A stretch of 64,000 bases of DNA from an uncultured Ectothiorhodospiraceae bacterium (GCA_937141935.1 CAKZQS010000042.1:124001-188000), one strand, 5' to 3'; shown: positions 33,028 through 42,917, counted from the stretch's first letter. The notes: generated by a model not told the origin, from the letters alone. Made by a program: numbers and translations.

Positions 33028-34815
33028 ATGGGCAGCGCCAACCCCCCGATGACGAACTCCCGGCAGATCTACCTGCGCCTGCTGGGCTACGCCCGCCCGC
33101 ACTGGCGCTGGTTCCTGGTCGGCGTAGCCGGCATGGTCGGTTTCGCGGTGGCCGATGTGTCCTTCGTGGCGCTGATGCGGCCGCTGCTGGACGAGTCCTT
33201 CGTCAACCGCGACAGCAGCACCATCGCCGCGATGCCCTGGCTGATCCTGATGCTGTTCCTGCTGCGCGGGGCCTCGGCCTATGCCTCGGCCTACGGCATG
33301 GCCGCGGTGGGCCGGCAGGTCATCAAGTCGCTGCGCCGGGACCTGTTCGAGCACTATCTGCACCTGCCGGTGGCCTTCTTCGACCGCTCCAGCGCGGGCA
33401 ACCTGCTGACCCGGCTGACCTACCACGCCGAGCAGGTGGCCGAGAGCGCGTCGAACGTCATCACCGCGATGATCAAGGACGGCCTGACGGTGCTGGGCCT
33501 GATCGGCCTGATGCTGTACTTGGAATGGCGCCTGGCGGTGTTCGTGCTGGCGGTGGGGCCGGTGATCGCGCTGCTGGTGCGCTTCGTGGCCAAGCGCTTC
33601 CGCACGATTTCGCGGCGCATCCAGGATTCGATGGGCGATGTCTCGCACGTGGCCGAGGAGGCGATTACCGCGCAGCGGGTGGTCAAGCTCTTTGGCGGCC
33701 AGGCCTATGAGCGCACCCAGTTCGGCCATGCCAACGAGAAGAACCGCCGCCTGAACCTGCGCCTGGTGGCGACCCGCGCCGGCTCGACGGCCAGCGTGCA
33801 GTTCATCGCCGCCTGGGCGGTGTCGGCCGTGGTCTACATCGCCACCTCGCCCTCGGTGCTGGCCTCGATGACGCCGGGCACCTTCGTCGCCTTCGTCGGC
33901 GCGATGCTGAGCCTGCTCGGGCCGATCAAGAACCTGACCAACCTCAACGAAAAGCTGCAGAAGGGCATCGCCGCGGCCGCCGACATCTTCGGGCTGCTGG
34001 CCGAAACGGCCGAGCCGCGCGGCGGGCGGGTGCTGCCGGGGCCGGTGCAGGGCGCCGTGCGCCTGGAGGGCGTCAGCTTTCGCTACCCCGGCAGCGAGAA
34101 GTGGGTGTTGCAGGACATCGCGCTGGACATCGCCCCGGGCGAGACCGTGGCCTTCGTGGGCCGCTCCGGCAGCGGCAAGAGCACGCTGCTGAGCCTGCTG
34201 CCGCGCTTTTACGACCCGCAGCAGGGGCGCATCACCATCGACGGCGAGGACCTGCGCGAGCTGGACCCCCACGCGCTGCGCCGCCACATCGCGCTGGTGG
34301 ACCAGAACGTCACGCTGTTTAACGACACCGTCGAGCGCAACATCGCCTATGGCGAGCTGGCCGATGCCAGCCGCGCCGACATCCAGGCGGCCGCGGAGGC
34401 CGCGCATGCCTGGGAATACATCCGCCGCTTGCCCCAGGGTCTGGATACCCAGGTCGGCCCCAATGGGGTGATGCTCTCCGGCGGCCAGCGGCAGCGGCTG
34501 GCGATTGCCCGGGCCCTGCTCAAGCCGGCGCCGCTGCTGATCCTGGACGAGGCGACATCGGCGCTGGACAGCGAATCGGAGAAGGTGGTGCAGGATGCAC
34601 TGCTGACCCTGATGGAAGGGCGCACGACGCTGGTCATCGCGCACCGGCTGTCGACCATCCTGCACGCCGATCGCATCGTCGTGGTCGACGCCGGACGCAT
34701 CGTGGAAATCGGCCCGCATGCCGAGTTGCTGGAGCGCGACGGCGCCTACGCCAAGCTCTACCAGATGCAGTTCGGCGAGGCCGCGGAGGCGGCCGAGTCC
34801 GCGCCGCTGGCGTGA
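33028..34815 (+). CDS. msbA: Lipid A export ATP-binding/permease protein
   Basis: 595 aa half-transporter. Six transmembrane helices in residues 20-320, then an ABC domain: Walker A FVGRSGSGKST (about 375-385), signature LSGGQRQRLAIARALL, Walker B LLILDEATSALDSESE and H-loop AHRLS. It flips core-lipid A across the inner membrane. Starts 7 bp after comEC and overlaps lpxK by GTGA. The ATG at 33028 was taken; the ATG at 33049 is a possible start. Confidence 0.96.
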   Translation: MGSANPPMTNSRQIYLRLLGYARPHWRWFLVGVAGMVGFAVADVSFVALMRPLLDESFVNRDSSTIAAMPWLILMLFLLRGASAYASAYGMAAVGRQVIKSLRRDLFEHYLHLPVAFFDRSSAGNLLTRLTYHAEQVAESASNVITAMIKDGLTVLGLIGLMLYLEWRLAVFVLAVGPVIALLVRFVAKRFRTISRRIQDSMGDVSHVAEEAITAQRVVKLFGGQAYERTQFGHANEKNRRLNLRLVATRAGSTASVQFIAAWAVSAVVYIATSPSVLASMTPGTFVAFVGAMLSLLGPIKNLTNLNEKLQKGIAAAADIFGLLAETAEPRGGRVLPGPVQGAVRLEGVSFRYPGSEKWVLQDIALDIAPGETVAFVGRSGSGKSTLLSLLPRFYDPQQGRITIDGEDLRELDPHALRRHIALVDQNVTLFNDTVERNIAYGELADASRADIQAAAEAAHAWEYIRRLPQGLDTQVGPNGVMLSGGQRQRLAIARALLKPAPLLILDEATSALDSESEKVVQDALLTLMEGRTTLVIAHRLSTILHADRIVVVDAGRIVEIGPHAELLERDGAYAKLYQMQFGEAAEAAESAPLA

Positions 34816-35861
34816 GCGGGCCGGCGGACGCGGCCGGCCCCCAAGGCGGCCTGCAGGCCTGGGTGCTGGCGCGTTGGTACGGCGCGGGCCCCGGCCTGCT
34901 GTGGCTGCTGGCGCCGCTGGAGTGGCTGTACGCCGCCGTGGTGGCCGCGCGACGCGCCTGGTGGCGCTCGCGTTGGGCGCGCCCACAGCGTTTGCCGCGG
35001 CCGGTGGTCGTCGTGGGCAACATCGTCGCCGGCGGCGCCGGCAAGACCCCGCTGATCGCGGCACTGGCGCAGGACCTGGCCGCGCGCGGCTGGCGCCCGG
35101 GCATCGTCAGCCGGGGTTACGGGCGTAGAGAGGATGCCCCCCGGCGGGTGGACGCCGCGGGTCGCGCCGCCGACTTTGGCGACGAGCCGCTGTTGCTGGC
35201 CCGCCAGACCGGGCTGCCGGTCGCCGTCGGGCGCGACCGGCCGGCCGCCGCCAGGCTGCTGCTGGAGGCCGGTTGTGACCTGGTGCTGGCCGATGACGGC
35301 CTGCAGCACTATCGCCTGGCCCGCGACATCGAGATCGGCGTCGTGCCCGGGCGGCGCGGGCAGGGCAATGGCCACCTGCTGCCGCTGGGGCCGCTGCGCG
35401 AGCCGGCCGCGCGGCTTGCCCAGTGCGACTACCGGGTGCACACCGGCGTGGCCACGGCGCCGGCCGGCGACTACGCCGCGCCGGGCCGCAGCGGCGCATT
35501 GCACCCGCTCGATGGCGGCGCGCCACGCGCGCTCTCCACGCTTGCGGGCCAGGAGGTCGAGGCCGTTGCGGCCATCGCCGACCCCGGCCCCTTCTTCGCC
35601 ACACTGGATGCGGCCGGCCTGCGCGGGCCGCGCCGCCGCTACCCCGACCACCACGCCTTTGGCCCGGCGGATTTCGCCGCGGGCCGGGTGCCCCTGCTGA
35701 TGACGGCGAAGGACGCGGTCAAATGCGACTTCCTGCAGGGGCGCGAGGCGTATAGTCTCGACTACCTGCTGATCCCGCCAACCGCACTGCTGGACGCGCT
35801 CGACGCGCAGCTGCGCCGGCTGGCCGCCACCTTCAAACCAACCGAAACCCATGCTGGATAA
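34812..35861 (+). CDS. lpxK: Tetraacyldisaccharide 4'-kinase
   Basis: 349 aa. Phosphorylates lipid A disaccharide at the 4' position on the inner face of the membrane. One N-terminal membrane helix (about 28-48), P-loop VGNIVAGGAGKTPLIAAL (about 71-88), SRGYGRR, and DDGLQHYRLARDIEI. GTG start at 34812 within a GTGA overlap with msbA. Overlaps the next small gene by 11 bp. Confidence 0.95.
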   Translation: MSGPADAAGPQGGLQAWVLARWYGAGPGLLWLLAPLEWLYAAVVAARRAWWRSRWARPQRLPRPVVVVGNIVAGGAGKTPLIAALAQDLAARGWRPGIVSRGYGRREDAPRRVDAAGRAADFGDEPLLLARQTGLPVAVGRDRPAAARLLLEAGCDLVLADDGLQHYRLARDIEIGVVPGRRGQGNGHLLPLGPLREPAARLAQCDYRVHTGVATAPAGDYAAPGRSGALHPLDGGAPRALSTLAGQEVEAVAAIADPGPFFATLDAAGLRGPRRRYPDHHAFGPADFAAGRVPLLMTAKDAVKCDFLQGREAYSLDYLLIPPTALLDALDAQLRRLAATFKPTETHAG

Positions 35862-36033
35862 ATCGCTGCTCGATGTGCTGGTCTGCCCGGTCAGCAAGGC
35901 CCCGCTGACCTGGAACGAAGAACGCCAGGAGCTGCAATGCAAGGCCTCCGGCCTGGCCTACCCGGTGCGTGACGGCATTCCCGTCATGATCGAGTCCGAG
36001 GCGCGGCGGATGGAGGACGACGAGCTCGAATGA
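35851..36033 (+). CDS. Trm112-family small protein (YcaR-like)
   Basis: 60 aa. Typical Trm112 pattern: LLDVLVCPVSKAPLTW, then LQCKASGLAYPVRDGIPVMIESEAR. Members have a zinc-ribbon-like fold and can activate methyltransferases; here one cysteine of each usual CPxC pair is changed (VCPVSK, QCKASG), as in E. coli YcaR. Its place between lpxK and kdsB is widely conserved. Its stop overlaps the kdsB ATG (ATGA). Confidence 0.93.
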   Translation: MLDKSLLDVLVCPVSKAPLTWNEERQELQCKASGLAYPVRDGIPVMIESEARRMEDDELE

Positions 36034-36779
36034 GCTGCCGGGTCGTGATACCGGCGCGGCTGGAATCCAGCCGCCTGCCGGGCAAGGTATTGGCCGACCT
36101 CGACGGACGCCCGGTGCTGGCGCATGTCGTTGCCGCGGCGCAGGCCAGCGGCCTGGGCGAGGTCTGGGTGGCCAGCGATGCGCCGCAGGTGCTGGATGTG
36201 GCCCGCGCCGCCGGCGCGCAGGCGGCGCTGACGCGGGCGGACCACCCCTCCGGCAGCGATCGCATCCATGAGCTGACGCAGGCGCAGGGCTGGGCGGCGG
36301 GCGACATCGTCGTCAACCTGCAGGGCGATGAGCCCTTCATGGCGCCGGCATTGCTGAGCGCGGTAGCCGAGCTGCTGCGCGGCGACGCAACCGCCGACTG
36401 GGCCACGGTGGCCTGCCCGATCCACAACGCCGAGGACTGGCTGAGCCCGGCCTGCGTGAAGGTCGTATGCGACCAGCAGGGGCGGGCGCTGTATTTCTCC
36501 CGCTCGGGCATCCCCCACCTGCGCGGCGGCGCCGCCGAGCAGCCGCCGCCTGGCGCGCTGCGCCATATCGGGCTGTATGCCTACCGCGTGGGTGCGCTGG
36601 CGCGTTATTGCCAGCATGCGCCGTCCCCGCTGGAAGAGCTGGAGAAACTCGAGCAGTTGCGGGCCCTGGAACACGGGCTGCGTATCGCCGTGCACGTGGC
36701 GCAGACGCCGCCGCCGGCCGGCATCGATACGCCGGCGGATCTGGAGCGGGCGCGCGCCCGCTGCGCCGCGGGCGGCTGA
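36030..36779 (+). CDS. kdsB: 3-deoxy-manno-octulosonate cytidylyltransferase
   Basis: 249 aa. Activates Kdo as CMP-Kdo for LPS inner core. Nucleotide-binding CRVVIPARLESSRLPGKVL (3-21), HPSGSDRIHEL, VVNLQGDEPFM, YFSRSGIPHLR, HIGLYAYRVGAL and the C-terminal TPADLERAR. The ATG overlaps the Trm112 stop. End of the lolC-kdsB run. Confidence 0.96.
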   Translation: MSCRVVIPARLESSRLPGKVLADLDGRPVLAHVVAAAQASGLGEVWVASDAPQVLDVARAAGAQAALTRADHPSGSDRIHELTQAQGWAAGDIVVNLQGDEPFMAPALLSAVAELLRGDATADWATVACPIHNAEDWLSPACVKVVCDQQGRALYFSRSGIPHLRGGAAEQPPPGALRHIGLYAYRVGALARYCQHAPSPLEELEKLEQLRALEHGLRIAVHVAQTPPPAGIDTPADLERARARCAAGG

Positions 36780-36792
36780 GTCGCAGCGCCTG

Positions 36793-36808
36793 ACGCCCTT
36801 AAGGGCGT
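36793..36808. repeat. Perfect 16-bp palindrome after kdsB
   Basis: ACGCCCTTAAGGGCGT, centred on CTTAAG like the 28-bp palindrome at 4341-4368. Between the convergent kdsB and rne ends. It could fold as a terminator stem but has no loop-sized centre and no T-run. Confidence 0.6.
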
Positions 36809-36898
36809 TAATCGCGAGGCGCGCCCCGCCGCCACGCAGCGGCCCTTAAGCCGCCGGCCCCTCGCCGCCGGCCCCTCGCCCCCGGAGTACGCGACCGC

Positions 36899-36932
36899 GC
36901 ATGCCGGCCCGGCGCGGAGCCGGGCGGCATGC
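36899..36932 (-). terminator. Large hairpin after rne
   Basis: Arms GCATGCC-GCCCGGC and GCCGGGC-GGCATGC, 14 bp with one bulge and a 5-nt loop, 14 bp after the rne stop. No T-run follows, so it may work with Rho or stabilise the 3' end. Confidence 0.5.
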
Positions 36933-36945
36933 CCAAGCGACCCCC

Positions 36946-39900
36946 CTAGGGGTTCTCGCGCTTGTCGTCGTCCGCGGCGGGCTTGGCGGTTTCCACCTGC
37001 ACCAGCTTGCGTTCGGGCTGCGGCGCTCGCTCGGCGGGCGCCTCGCTGGCCGCTTTTTCCCTGGCGGGCTTGTTGTCGCCCGAGGTCTCGCGCGAGGCGG
37101 CCGGGCGGGGCGCGGGCTGGGGCGCGGCTTCCACGGGCGGCACCTTCGCCGCGGGCTTGTCCTCGCCGCTCGCGGCCTGCGGGACGGGCTTGGCAGCCTC
37201 GGCCTTCGCAGGCTCCGACTTGGGCGCTTCGGGCTTGGCCTGCGTCGGTTGTTGCTGCGTCGGTTGTTGCTGCGCCGGCTGCTGCTGCGTCGGCTTGGGC
37301 TGCTCAGGCTTGCGCTGTTCCGGCTTGGGATCGGCAGCCTTGGGCGCCGGGTCCGGGGCGGCGTCCGGCTTGGGGGCCTGGGCCGCCGCAGCGTCTGCCT
37401 TGCCAGCGTCCGCCTTCTTGGCAGCGTCGGCCTGCGCTGACTGCGGCTGGGGCGCCTCCGGCTTGGGCGCCGGGGCCTGCGACTTGCCGCCGGCCTCCGG
37501 GGCCGGGGTGTCGGCGGCGCCCTCGCGCGAGGGCTGCGTCGATTTTGGCTCCGATTCCTGCCCCGATTCCTGGGCCGGCTTCGGGGTCGGCTTCGGCTCC
37601 GGCTTCGACGCCGGGGCATCCTGCGCCACGGGCTGAGCAGGCGCCGGGCTGGCCTGGCGCGCGCCGTCGGGGCTCAGGTCCTGGTCGCCGGGCTGGGCCT
37701 GGCGTTCCGCCTTCGGCCGGTTGCCGTCCTCCTGGCCCTGTTCAGCACGCGGGCCCTGCGCCGCATCGGCGCCCGACTCGTTCTGGGAGTCGCCGCGCTT
37801 GCGGCCACCGCCGCGGCCACCACGGCGGGAGCGCCGCTCGCCATCGCCGGACTTGTCGCCGTCCTGGCCCTGCTGCGGCTGCGCGCCTTCGGCGGCCTGG
37901 TCCGTGCTGGCGTCGGCGCTCTCGCGCTGGCCTTGGCCCTTCTGCTCGCTGTGGTCGTTCTGGTCCTTCTGGCGGTCTTGGCTGGTCTGGCCGCCGGCCG
38001 TGTTGTCGCCGTTGGCGCCGTCATTGCCATTGCTATTGCCATTGCCATTGCCGGCCTCGGCAGTGCTGGCGTTGTCGCCACCGCCGCCACCGCGCCGACG
38101 GCGGCCGCCACGACGGCCACGGCGACGCGACCGCGTCGGGGTCTCGCCCTCGGCGGCGTCGCCCTGCTGCGGGCCGTTGCCGCCCTGGGCATCCGCGGCC
38201 TTGTCGCTCTGGCTCTGCGTCGTGGCGGCCTGGTCGTCACGGTTCTTGTCCGCGGCGGCGTTATCGCCTTGCGCGCCGCCGCGCTCGTCCGCGGGCTTGC
38301 CGCCACCGGATTTACGCCCGCCGCGGCGGTTGCTGCTGCCGCCAGTGTTGTTGGCATTGCCGCCGTTGTCGGCGCCGGCGGCCTTGCCGCGGCCGCCGGA
38401 TTTGTTCCGGCCGCCGCCATCCTTGTTGCCGCCGTCCCTGGTGCCGCCGTCCTTGTCGGCGCCGTCCTTGCCGGATTCGCCCGCGGACTTGCGGTTGGTG
38501 ACGATGTCGTCGCCGCGGCGCGAGCCGCGCCGGTTGCCGCGCTGGCTGCCGCCGTTACGGCCGCCGCTGCGGCCCCCGCGGCTGCGGCTGCCATTGCCGC
38601 TGCTGCTGCTGCTGCCGCTGCCGCTGCGGCCGTTGCCACGCTTGCGCGCCGGCTTGCGTTCTTCGCTGGGCTCGCTGGCCTGCGTGCCGCTGCCGCCGCC
38701 CAGGGCGGCCATCAGCGCCTGCCACAGCCGGGCCAGCCAGTTGGCATTGCGCGGCGCGGGCGCCGGCTCGCCGCCAGGCGCGCCGCTCGGGGCGCTGTCC
38801 GCGGCGGACACCGGAGCCGGCGAGGAGGGCAGCACGCCCGAAACCGCCGGCGTCTGCGGCGCACGGCGCTGGCCGCTCGATTCGGCCTGCGTCGGGTCGG
38901 CCAGCACGGGCGGCGCGGCGCCGATCAGCGCGTGGCTGACCTTGTTGTAATCGGACTGGTCAAGCTGATCCTCGCGCACGCGGGTCAGCTCGAACTGCGG
39001 CGACTCCAGGTGCGGGTTGGCCACCAGCGTGAGCTGCACCTCGGTGCGCTTCTCGACGGCGGCCAGCGCGCCGCGCTTCTCGTTGAGCAGGTAGGTGGCG
39101 ACCTCGGCCGGCAGCTGGGCGATGACCCGGCCGGTCTTTTCCTTGAGCGCCTCTTCCTCGACCAGACGCAGGACCAGCAGGCCGGTCGATTCGATGGTGC
39201 GGATCATGCCCTGCCCGTCGCAGCGCGGGCAGACCAGGTGGGTGTGCTCGCGCAGCGAGGGCCGCAGGCGTTGCCGCGACATCTCCAGCAGGCCAAAGCG
39301 CGAGATGCGCCCCAGCTGGATGCGCGCGCGATCCAGCTCGCAGGCATCGCGCAGGCGGTTTTCGACTTCGCGCTGGTTCTTCGACGCATTCATGTCGATG
39401 AAGTCGATGACCACCAGGCCGCCCAGGTCGCGCAGGCGCAGCTGGCGGGCGATTTCATCGGCCGCTTCCAGATTGGTGTGCAGCGCGGTCTCTTCGATGC
39501 TGGCGCCGCCGGTGGAGCGGGCCGAGTTGATGTCGATCGAGGTCAGCGCCTCGGTGGCATCAATGACGATCGAGCCGCCCGAGGGCAGGCGCACTTCGCG
39601 CCGGTGGGCGCTCTCGATCTGCGATTCGACTTGATAGCGCGAGAACAGCGGCGTGCCGTCGGCGTACAGCTTCAGCTTTTGTTGCTGCGCCGGCATCACC
39701 ATGCGCATGAACTCGCTGGCGTGCGCGTAGATGCCGGGCTCGTCGACGACGATCTCGCCGATGTCCGGCTTCAGGTAATCGCGCAGCGCGCGGATGATGA
39801 TGTTGCTTTCCTGGTAGATCAGGAAGGGCGCCTTGCGCTCGTAGGTGGCGCCGAGCAGCGTCTGCCACAGATCCAGCAGGTAGTTCAGGTCCCACTGCAG

Positions 39901-40434
39901 CTCCTCGGCGCTGCGGCCCACCCCGGCGGTGCGGGCGATGGCGCCCATGCCGGCCGGCAGTTCCAGCGAGCCCATCGCCTCGCGCAGATCGGCGCGGTCC
40001 TCGCCGTCAATGCGTCGCGAGACGCCCCCGGCCTTGGGGTTGTTGGGCATCAGCACCAGGTAGCGGCCGGCCAGGGAGATATAGGTGGTCATCGCGGCGC
40101 CCTTGGTGCCACGCTCCTCCTTGTCCACCTGGATGATCAGCTCCTGGCCTTCCTTGAGCACGTCGCGGATGCCGAACTTGTCGCTGCCCGGGTCCTTGTT
40201 GAAGTACTCCGGCGAGATTTCGCGCAGCGACAAAAAGCCCTGGCGCTCCTCGCCGTAGTCGACGAAGCAGGCCTCCAGCGAAGGCTCGATGCGGGTAATA
40301 CGGGCCTTGTAGACGTTGCCTTTGCGCTGTTCGCGCGCCTGGGATTCGATATCCAGGTCCAGCAAACGCTGGCCGTCCACGATCGCCAGCCGCAGCTCTT
40401 CCGGCTGGGTGGCATTGATCAGAATACGCTTCAT
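36946..40434 (-). CDS. rne: Ribonuclease E
   Basis: 1162 aa; endonuclease and degradosome scaffold for mRNA decay and rRNA/tRNA processing. Catalytic half: S1 domain with [21 protein letters not shown] (about 36-56), the 5' sensor, [13 protein letters not shown] and [18 protein letters not shown] (Mg-binding aspartates), and Zn-link CPRCDGQG with Cys402 and Cys405 (E. coli 404/407). Residues about 560-1162 are a disordered tail: RG/NG-rich blocks, then Asn/Gln/Asp, then Pro-Glu-Lys-Gln repeats (QQQP). Length is close to E. coli RNase E (1061). Divergent from rluC with a 212-bp leader region, where RNase E autoregulation usually acts. Confidence 0.95.
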   Translation of the reverse strand: MKRILINATQPEELRLAIVDGQRLLDLDIESQAREQRKGNVYKARITRIEPSLEACFVDYGEERQGFLSLREISPEYFNKDPGSDKFGIRDVLKEGQELIIQVDKEERGTKGAAMTTYISLAGRYLVLMPNNPKAGGVSRRIDGEDRADLREAMGSLELPAGMGAIARTAGVGRSAEELQWDLNYLLDLWQTLLGATYERKAPFLIYQESNIIIRALRDYLKPDIGEIVVDEPGIYAHASEFMRMVMPAQQQKLKLYADGTPLFSRYQVESQIESAHRREVRLPSGGSIVIDATEALTSIDINSARSTGGASIEETALHTNLEAADEIARQLRLRDLGGLVVIDFIDMNASKNQREVENRLRDACELDRARIQLGRISRFGLLEMSRQRLRPSLREHTHLVCPRCDGQGMIRTIESTGLLVLRLVEEEALKEKTGRVIAQLPAEVATYLLNEKRGALAAVEKRTEVQLTLVANPHLESPQFELTRVREDQLDQSDYNKVSHALIGAAPPVLADPTQAESSGQRRAPQTPAVSGVLPSSPAPVSAADSAPSGAPGGEPAPAPRNANWLARLWQALMAALGGGSGTQASEPSEERKPARKRGNGRSGSGSSSSSGNGSRSRGGRSGGRNGGSQRGNRRGSRRGDDIVTNRKSAGESGKDGADKDGGTRDGGNKDGGGRNKSGGRGKAAGADNGGNANNTGGSSNRRGGRKSGGGKPADERGGAQGDNAAADKNRDDQAATTQSQSDKAADAQGGNGPQQGDAAEGETPTRSRRRGRRGGRRRRGGGGGDNASTAEAGNGNGNSNGNDGANGDNTAGGQTSQDRQKDQNDHSEQKGQGQRESADASTDQAAEGAQPQQGQDGDKSGDGERRSRRGGRGGGRKRGDSQNESGADAAQGPRAEQGQEDGNRPKAERQAQPGDQDLSPDGARQASPAPAQPVAQDAPASKPEPKPTPKPAQESGQESEPKSTQPSREGAADTPAPEAGGKSQAPAPKPEAPQPQSAQADAAKKADAGKADAAAAQAPKPDAAPDPAPKAADPKPEQRKPEQPKPTQQQPAQQQPTQQQPTQAKPEAPKSEPAKAEAAKPVPQAASGEDKPAAKVPPVEAAPQPAPRPAASRETSGDNKPAREKAASEAPAERAPQPERKLVQVETAKPAADDDKRENP

Positions 40435-40636
40435 TGTTGTTTGGTCTCGGGCTCGACCGTCGAAACGGGAGCCAGTCGTAATGCGTTTGAGAACCTGCGC
40501 CGCGCGGGGTCGCAGGCGTACCATTCGTGCGGGATTACCGCTGCCTGGGGCATGGGATGTCGCCGCATCCGTCCCGTGGAAGGCCCTCTGCGTGGCGCGG
40601 CGCACAGCGCCGCCAGCCTCGTGCCTCATTAACAGG

Positions 40637-40648
40637 ACAATGCATTGT
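40637..40648. promoter_or_regulatory. Perfect 12-bp palindrome overlapping the rluC start
   Basis: ACAATGCATTGT; its right end covers the GT of the GTG start at 40647. An operator or an RNA hairpin controlling rluC translation is possible; it may also be chance. Confidence 0.3.
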
Positions 40649-41585
40649 GCCACATCAAGCTACTGCCGTAGCGCGACCCGCCCGCCGGGTGCAGGTGCCC
40701 GCCGCGGCGGACGGTCAACGGCTGGACAACTTCCTGCTGGGCGAGCTGGCCCTGCCGCGGACCCGCATCTACCGGCTGATCCGCAAGGGCGAGGTGCGCG
40801 TGAACCGCGGCCGGGCCCAGCCCAGCACCCGCCTGGCCGCCGGGGACGAGGTGCGCATCCCGCCGCTGCGTGAGGCCCCGCCGGGCGCGCCCGCGGCGGT
40901 GCCAGAGGGCCTGTGCGCCACCTTGCGCGCGGCGCAGCTGCTCGAGGCGCCGGGGCTGCGCATCATCGACAAGCCGGCCGGCTGGGCCAGCCAGCCCGGC
41001 AGCGGCGTTCAGACCAGCCTGGTCGAGATCGCCCGCGCCACCTTTGGCGAGGGCTGGCAGCCCGCCCACCGGTTGGATCGCGATACCAGCGGCTGCCTGG
41101 CGCTGGTGGAAGGGCGCCCGGCTATGCAGGCATTCACCGCCGGCGATTGGGACAAGGCCTACCTGGCACTCGCCCATGGCGCCTGGACAGGCCCGACCGA
41201 GCAGCGCTGGGAGGACCGGCTGGAGCGCCGCGCCGATGGCCAGGTCGTGGCGGCACAGGGCGACGGGGGCAAGTTCGCGGCGATGCAGGTGCGCTGTCTG
41301 GGCAGCGCCGGCGGCGCAAGTCTGCTGCGCTGCGTGCTCGAGACCGGGCGCACACACCAGATTCGCGTGCAGGCGGCGCTGCGCGGCATGCCGCTGCTCG
41401 GCGACCGCCGCTATGGGCAGCGCGATCGCGACGCGGCGCTGGGCCTGGCCCAGCGGCCGGGTCTGACCCTGCATGCCTGGGAGTTGGCCGGGCCCTGGCA
41501 GGGCGAGCGGCTGCACGCCCGCGCACCGCTGCCGGCACAATGGGCGCCCCTGCTGGATGCCCTGGAGCTCGAAGCGCCCGCATGA
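40647..41585 (+). CDS. rluC: 23S rRNA pseudouridine synthase (RluC type)
   Basis: 312 aa. N-terminal S4 RNA-binding domain ([14 protein letters not shown] to about residue 75) and a catalytic RluA-family domain with [13 protein letters not shown] (catalytic Asp near 145), and [15 protein letters not shown]. In E. coli RluC modifies U955, U2504 and U2580. Its place opposite rne supports RluC rather than RluD. GTG start at 40647 with AGGA 8 nt upstream; an ATG at 40640 is out of frame. Ends in an ATGA overlap with the HAD gene. Confidence 0.93.
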   Translation: MPHQATAVARPARRVQVPAAADGQRLDNFLLGELALPRTRIYRLIRKGEVRVNRGRAQPSTRLAAGDEVRIPPLREAPPGAPAAVPEGLCATLRAAQLLEAPGLRIIDKPAGWASQPGSGVQTSLVEIARATFGEGWQPAHRLDRDTSGCLALVEGRPAMQAFTAGDWDKAYLALAHGAWTGPTEQRWEDRLERRADGQVVAAQGDGGKFAAMQVRCLGSAGGASLLRCVLETGRTHQIRVQAALRGMPLLGDRRYGQRDRDAALGLAQRPGLTLHAWELAGPWQGERLHARAPLPAQWAPLLDALELEAPA

Positions 41586-42241
41586 CGCGCCCCGAACTGA
41601 TCGTTTTCGACTGGGACGGCACGCTGGTCGATTCGGCCGGCGACATCGTCTCGGCCATGGTCCACGCCAGCGAGGCGCTGGCCATCCCCACGCCGGACAC
41701 GCGCGTGATGCGCCGCGCCATCGGGCTGGGGCTGGTCGAGGCCTTCGCCCAGATTTTTCCCGACCGCAGCGAGGACGAACGCCAGGCGCTGATGGCGCGC
41801 TACCGCGAGCATTACCAGCGCCTGCCCGAGCGCGTGTTTGGCCAGCCCTTTCCGGCCGTCGACACGACACTGGCGCTGCTGGAGGAGCGCGGCCACACGC
41901 TGGCCGTCGCCACCGGCAAGTCGCGCGCCGGGCTGGATCGCAGCCTGGCGGCGGTGCCTTGGGGTCGGATCTTTCGCGAGTCGCGCTGCGCCGACGAGAC
42001 GGCCAGCAAGCCCGACCCGCGCATGCTCGAAGAGCTGAGCCTGGTGCTGTGCGTCGAGCCCGACGCGATGCTGATGGTGGGCGACACCACCTATGACATG
42101 GAGATGGCCCGCCGTTTTGGCTGCGCCGCGGTCGGCGTCGCCTGGGGCGTGCACGAGCGCGAGGAGCTGCTGGAGGCGGGCGCGCAACAGGTCTTCGCCA
42201 GCGTCGCCGACCTGCCGCACTGGTTGTTGCAGCCGCGCTAA
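41582..42241 (+). CDS. HAD-superfamily phosphatase (phosphoglycolate phosphatase-like)
   Basis: 219 aa. HAD motif I FDWDGTLVDSAGD (about 8-20), cap domain 20-90, motif II VATGKS, motif III Lys in ASKPDPRMLEE, and motif IV MLMVGDTTYDMEMARR. Typical of Gph-like phosphatases; substrate not certain. Coupled to rluC by ATGA; this gene lies between rluC and maf, where E. coli has none. Convergent with maf across a tandem repeat. Confidence 0.92.
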   Translation: MTRPELIVFDWDGTLVDSAGDIVSAMVHASEALAIPTPDTRVMRRAIGLGLVEAFAQIFPDRSEDERQALMARYREHYQRLPERVFGQPFPAVDTTLALLEERGHTLAVATGKSRAGLDRSLAAVPWGRIFRESRCADETASKPDPRMLEELSLVLCVEPDAMLMVGDTTYDMEMARRFGCAAVGVAWGVHEREELLEAGAQQVFASVADLPHWLLQPR

Positions 42242-42280
42242 GGCCGTCGCCTTCGCCGGCAGGTCAGGTTCGCGACCGCT

Positions 42281-42348
42281 CCTGGTCGAGGCCCGGTCCT
42301 AGTCGAGCCCTGGCCCTCGTCGAGTTCCGGCCCTAGTCGAGACCCGGC
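42281..42348. repeat. Four tandem 17-bp repeats overlapping the maf stop codon
   Basis: Units at 42281, 42298, 42315 and 42332; consensus CCT(A/G/C)GTCGAGnCCCGGC. The last unit contains the maf stop (42335-42333 on the minus strand) and final codons. The other three units fill the gap to the HAD gene. Confidence 0.8.
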
Positions 42349-42917
42349 CAGGCGCCGGCCTCGCGCAACAGCGTGCAGGTGGCGATCAGCGGCAGCCCCT
42401 CCAGTGCCGTCGGGTCCTGGCTTTGCACCGCCTCGAAGAGGCTGATGCCCAGGCCTTCGACCTTGAAGCCTCCGGCGCAGTCACCGGCCGGCTCGGCCTC
42501 GACATAACGCGCGATCTGGCTCGCGCTCAGCGCCCGAAAGCGCACCCGGGTGGGCACCAGCGCCTCGCCCAGCACCTGCCCGCCTCGGGCCAGGGCCACG
42601 GCGGTGTGAAAATCGACCTCGCGGCCTGCCAGTCGCGTCAGCTGCGCCGCCTGTAGTTCGCCGGGCTTGCGCAGCACCTCGGCGCCCAGGGCACAGACCT
42701 GGTCCGAGCCCAGCACCAGCGCCTCGGCCTGCTGCGCGCTGACGGCCAGCGCCTTGGCACGCGCCAGCCGGGCGGCGCGGGCCGCCGGGGGCTCGCCGGC
42801 CTGGGGTGTTTCGTCGACATCGGGCGCGACACCGTCGAAATCCAGCCCCAGGCGCGCGAGCAGCGCGCGACGGTAGGGCGAGGTGGAGGCGAGCAGCAGG
42901 CGTGGGCGCTTGGCCAT
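42333..42917 (-). CDS. maf: Maf-family nucleotide pyrophosphatase (YceF-like)
   Basis: 194 aa. Maf pattern: LLLASTSPYRRALLARLGL (substrate-binding SxSPxR), VDETP, VLGSDQVCAL, KPGELQAA and GGFKVEGLGISLFEAVQSQDPTALEGLPL. Maf proteins hydrolyse nucleoside triphosphates, the YceF group favouring m7GTP. The position between rluC and yceD is that of yceF in E. coli. ATG at 42917, only 22 bp from the divergent yceD start; an upstream start would overlap yceD. The end lies in a 17-bp tandem repeat. Confidence 0.93.
   Translation of the reverse strand: MAKRPRLLLASTSPYRRALLARLGLDFDGVAPDVDETPQAGEPPAARAARLARAKALAVSAQQAEALVLGSDQVCALGAEVLRKPGELQAAQLTRLAGREVDFHTAVALARGGQVLGEALVPTRVRFRALSASQIARYVEAEPAGDCAGGFKVEGLGISLFEAVQSQDPTALEGLPLIATCTLLREAGAWPGLD

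Noticed and set aside
32929-35064. 711-codon minus-strand frame opposite msbA and lpxK
   Set aside because: Shadow of two clear genes; Gln/His/Arg-rich without motifs.
37933-40632. 899-codon plus-strand frame opposite rne
   Set aside because: Its Ala/Val/Leu repeats mirror the RNase E tail; rne has all family motifs.
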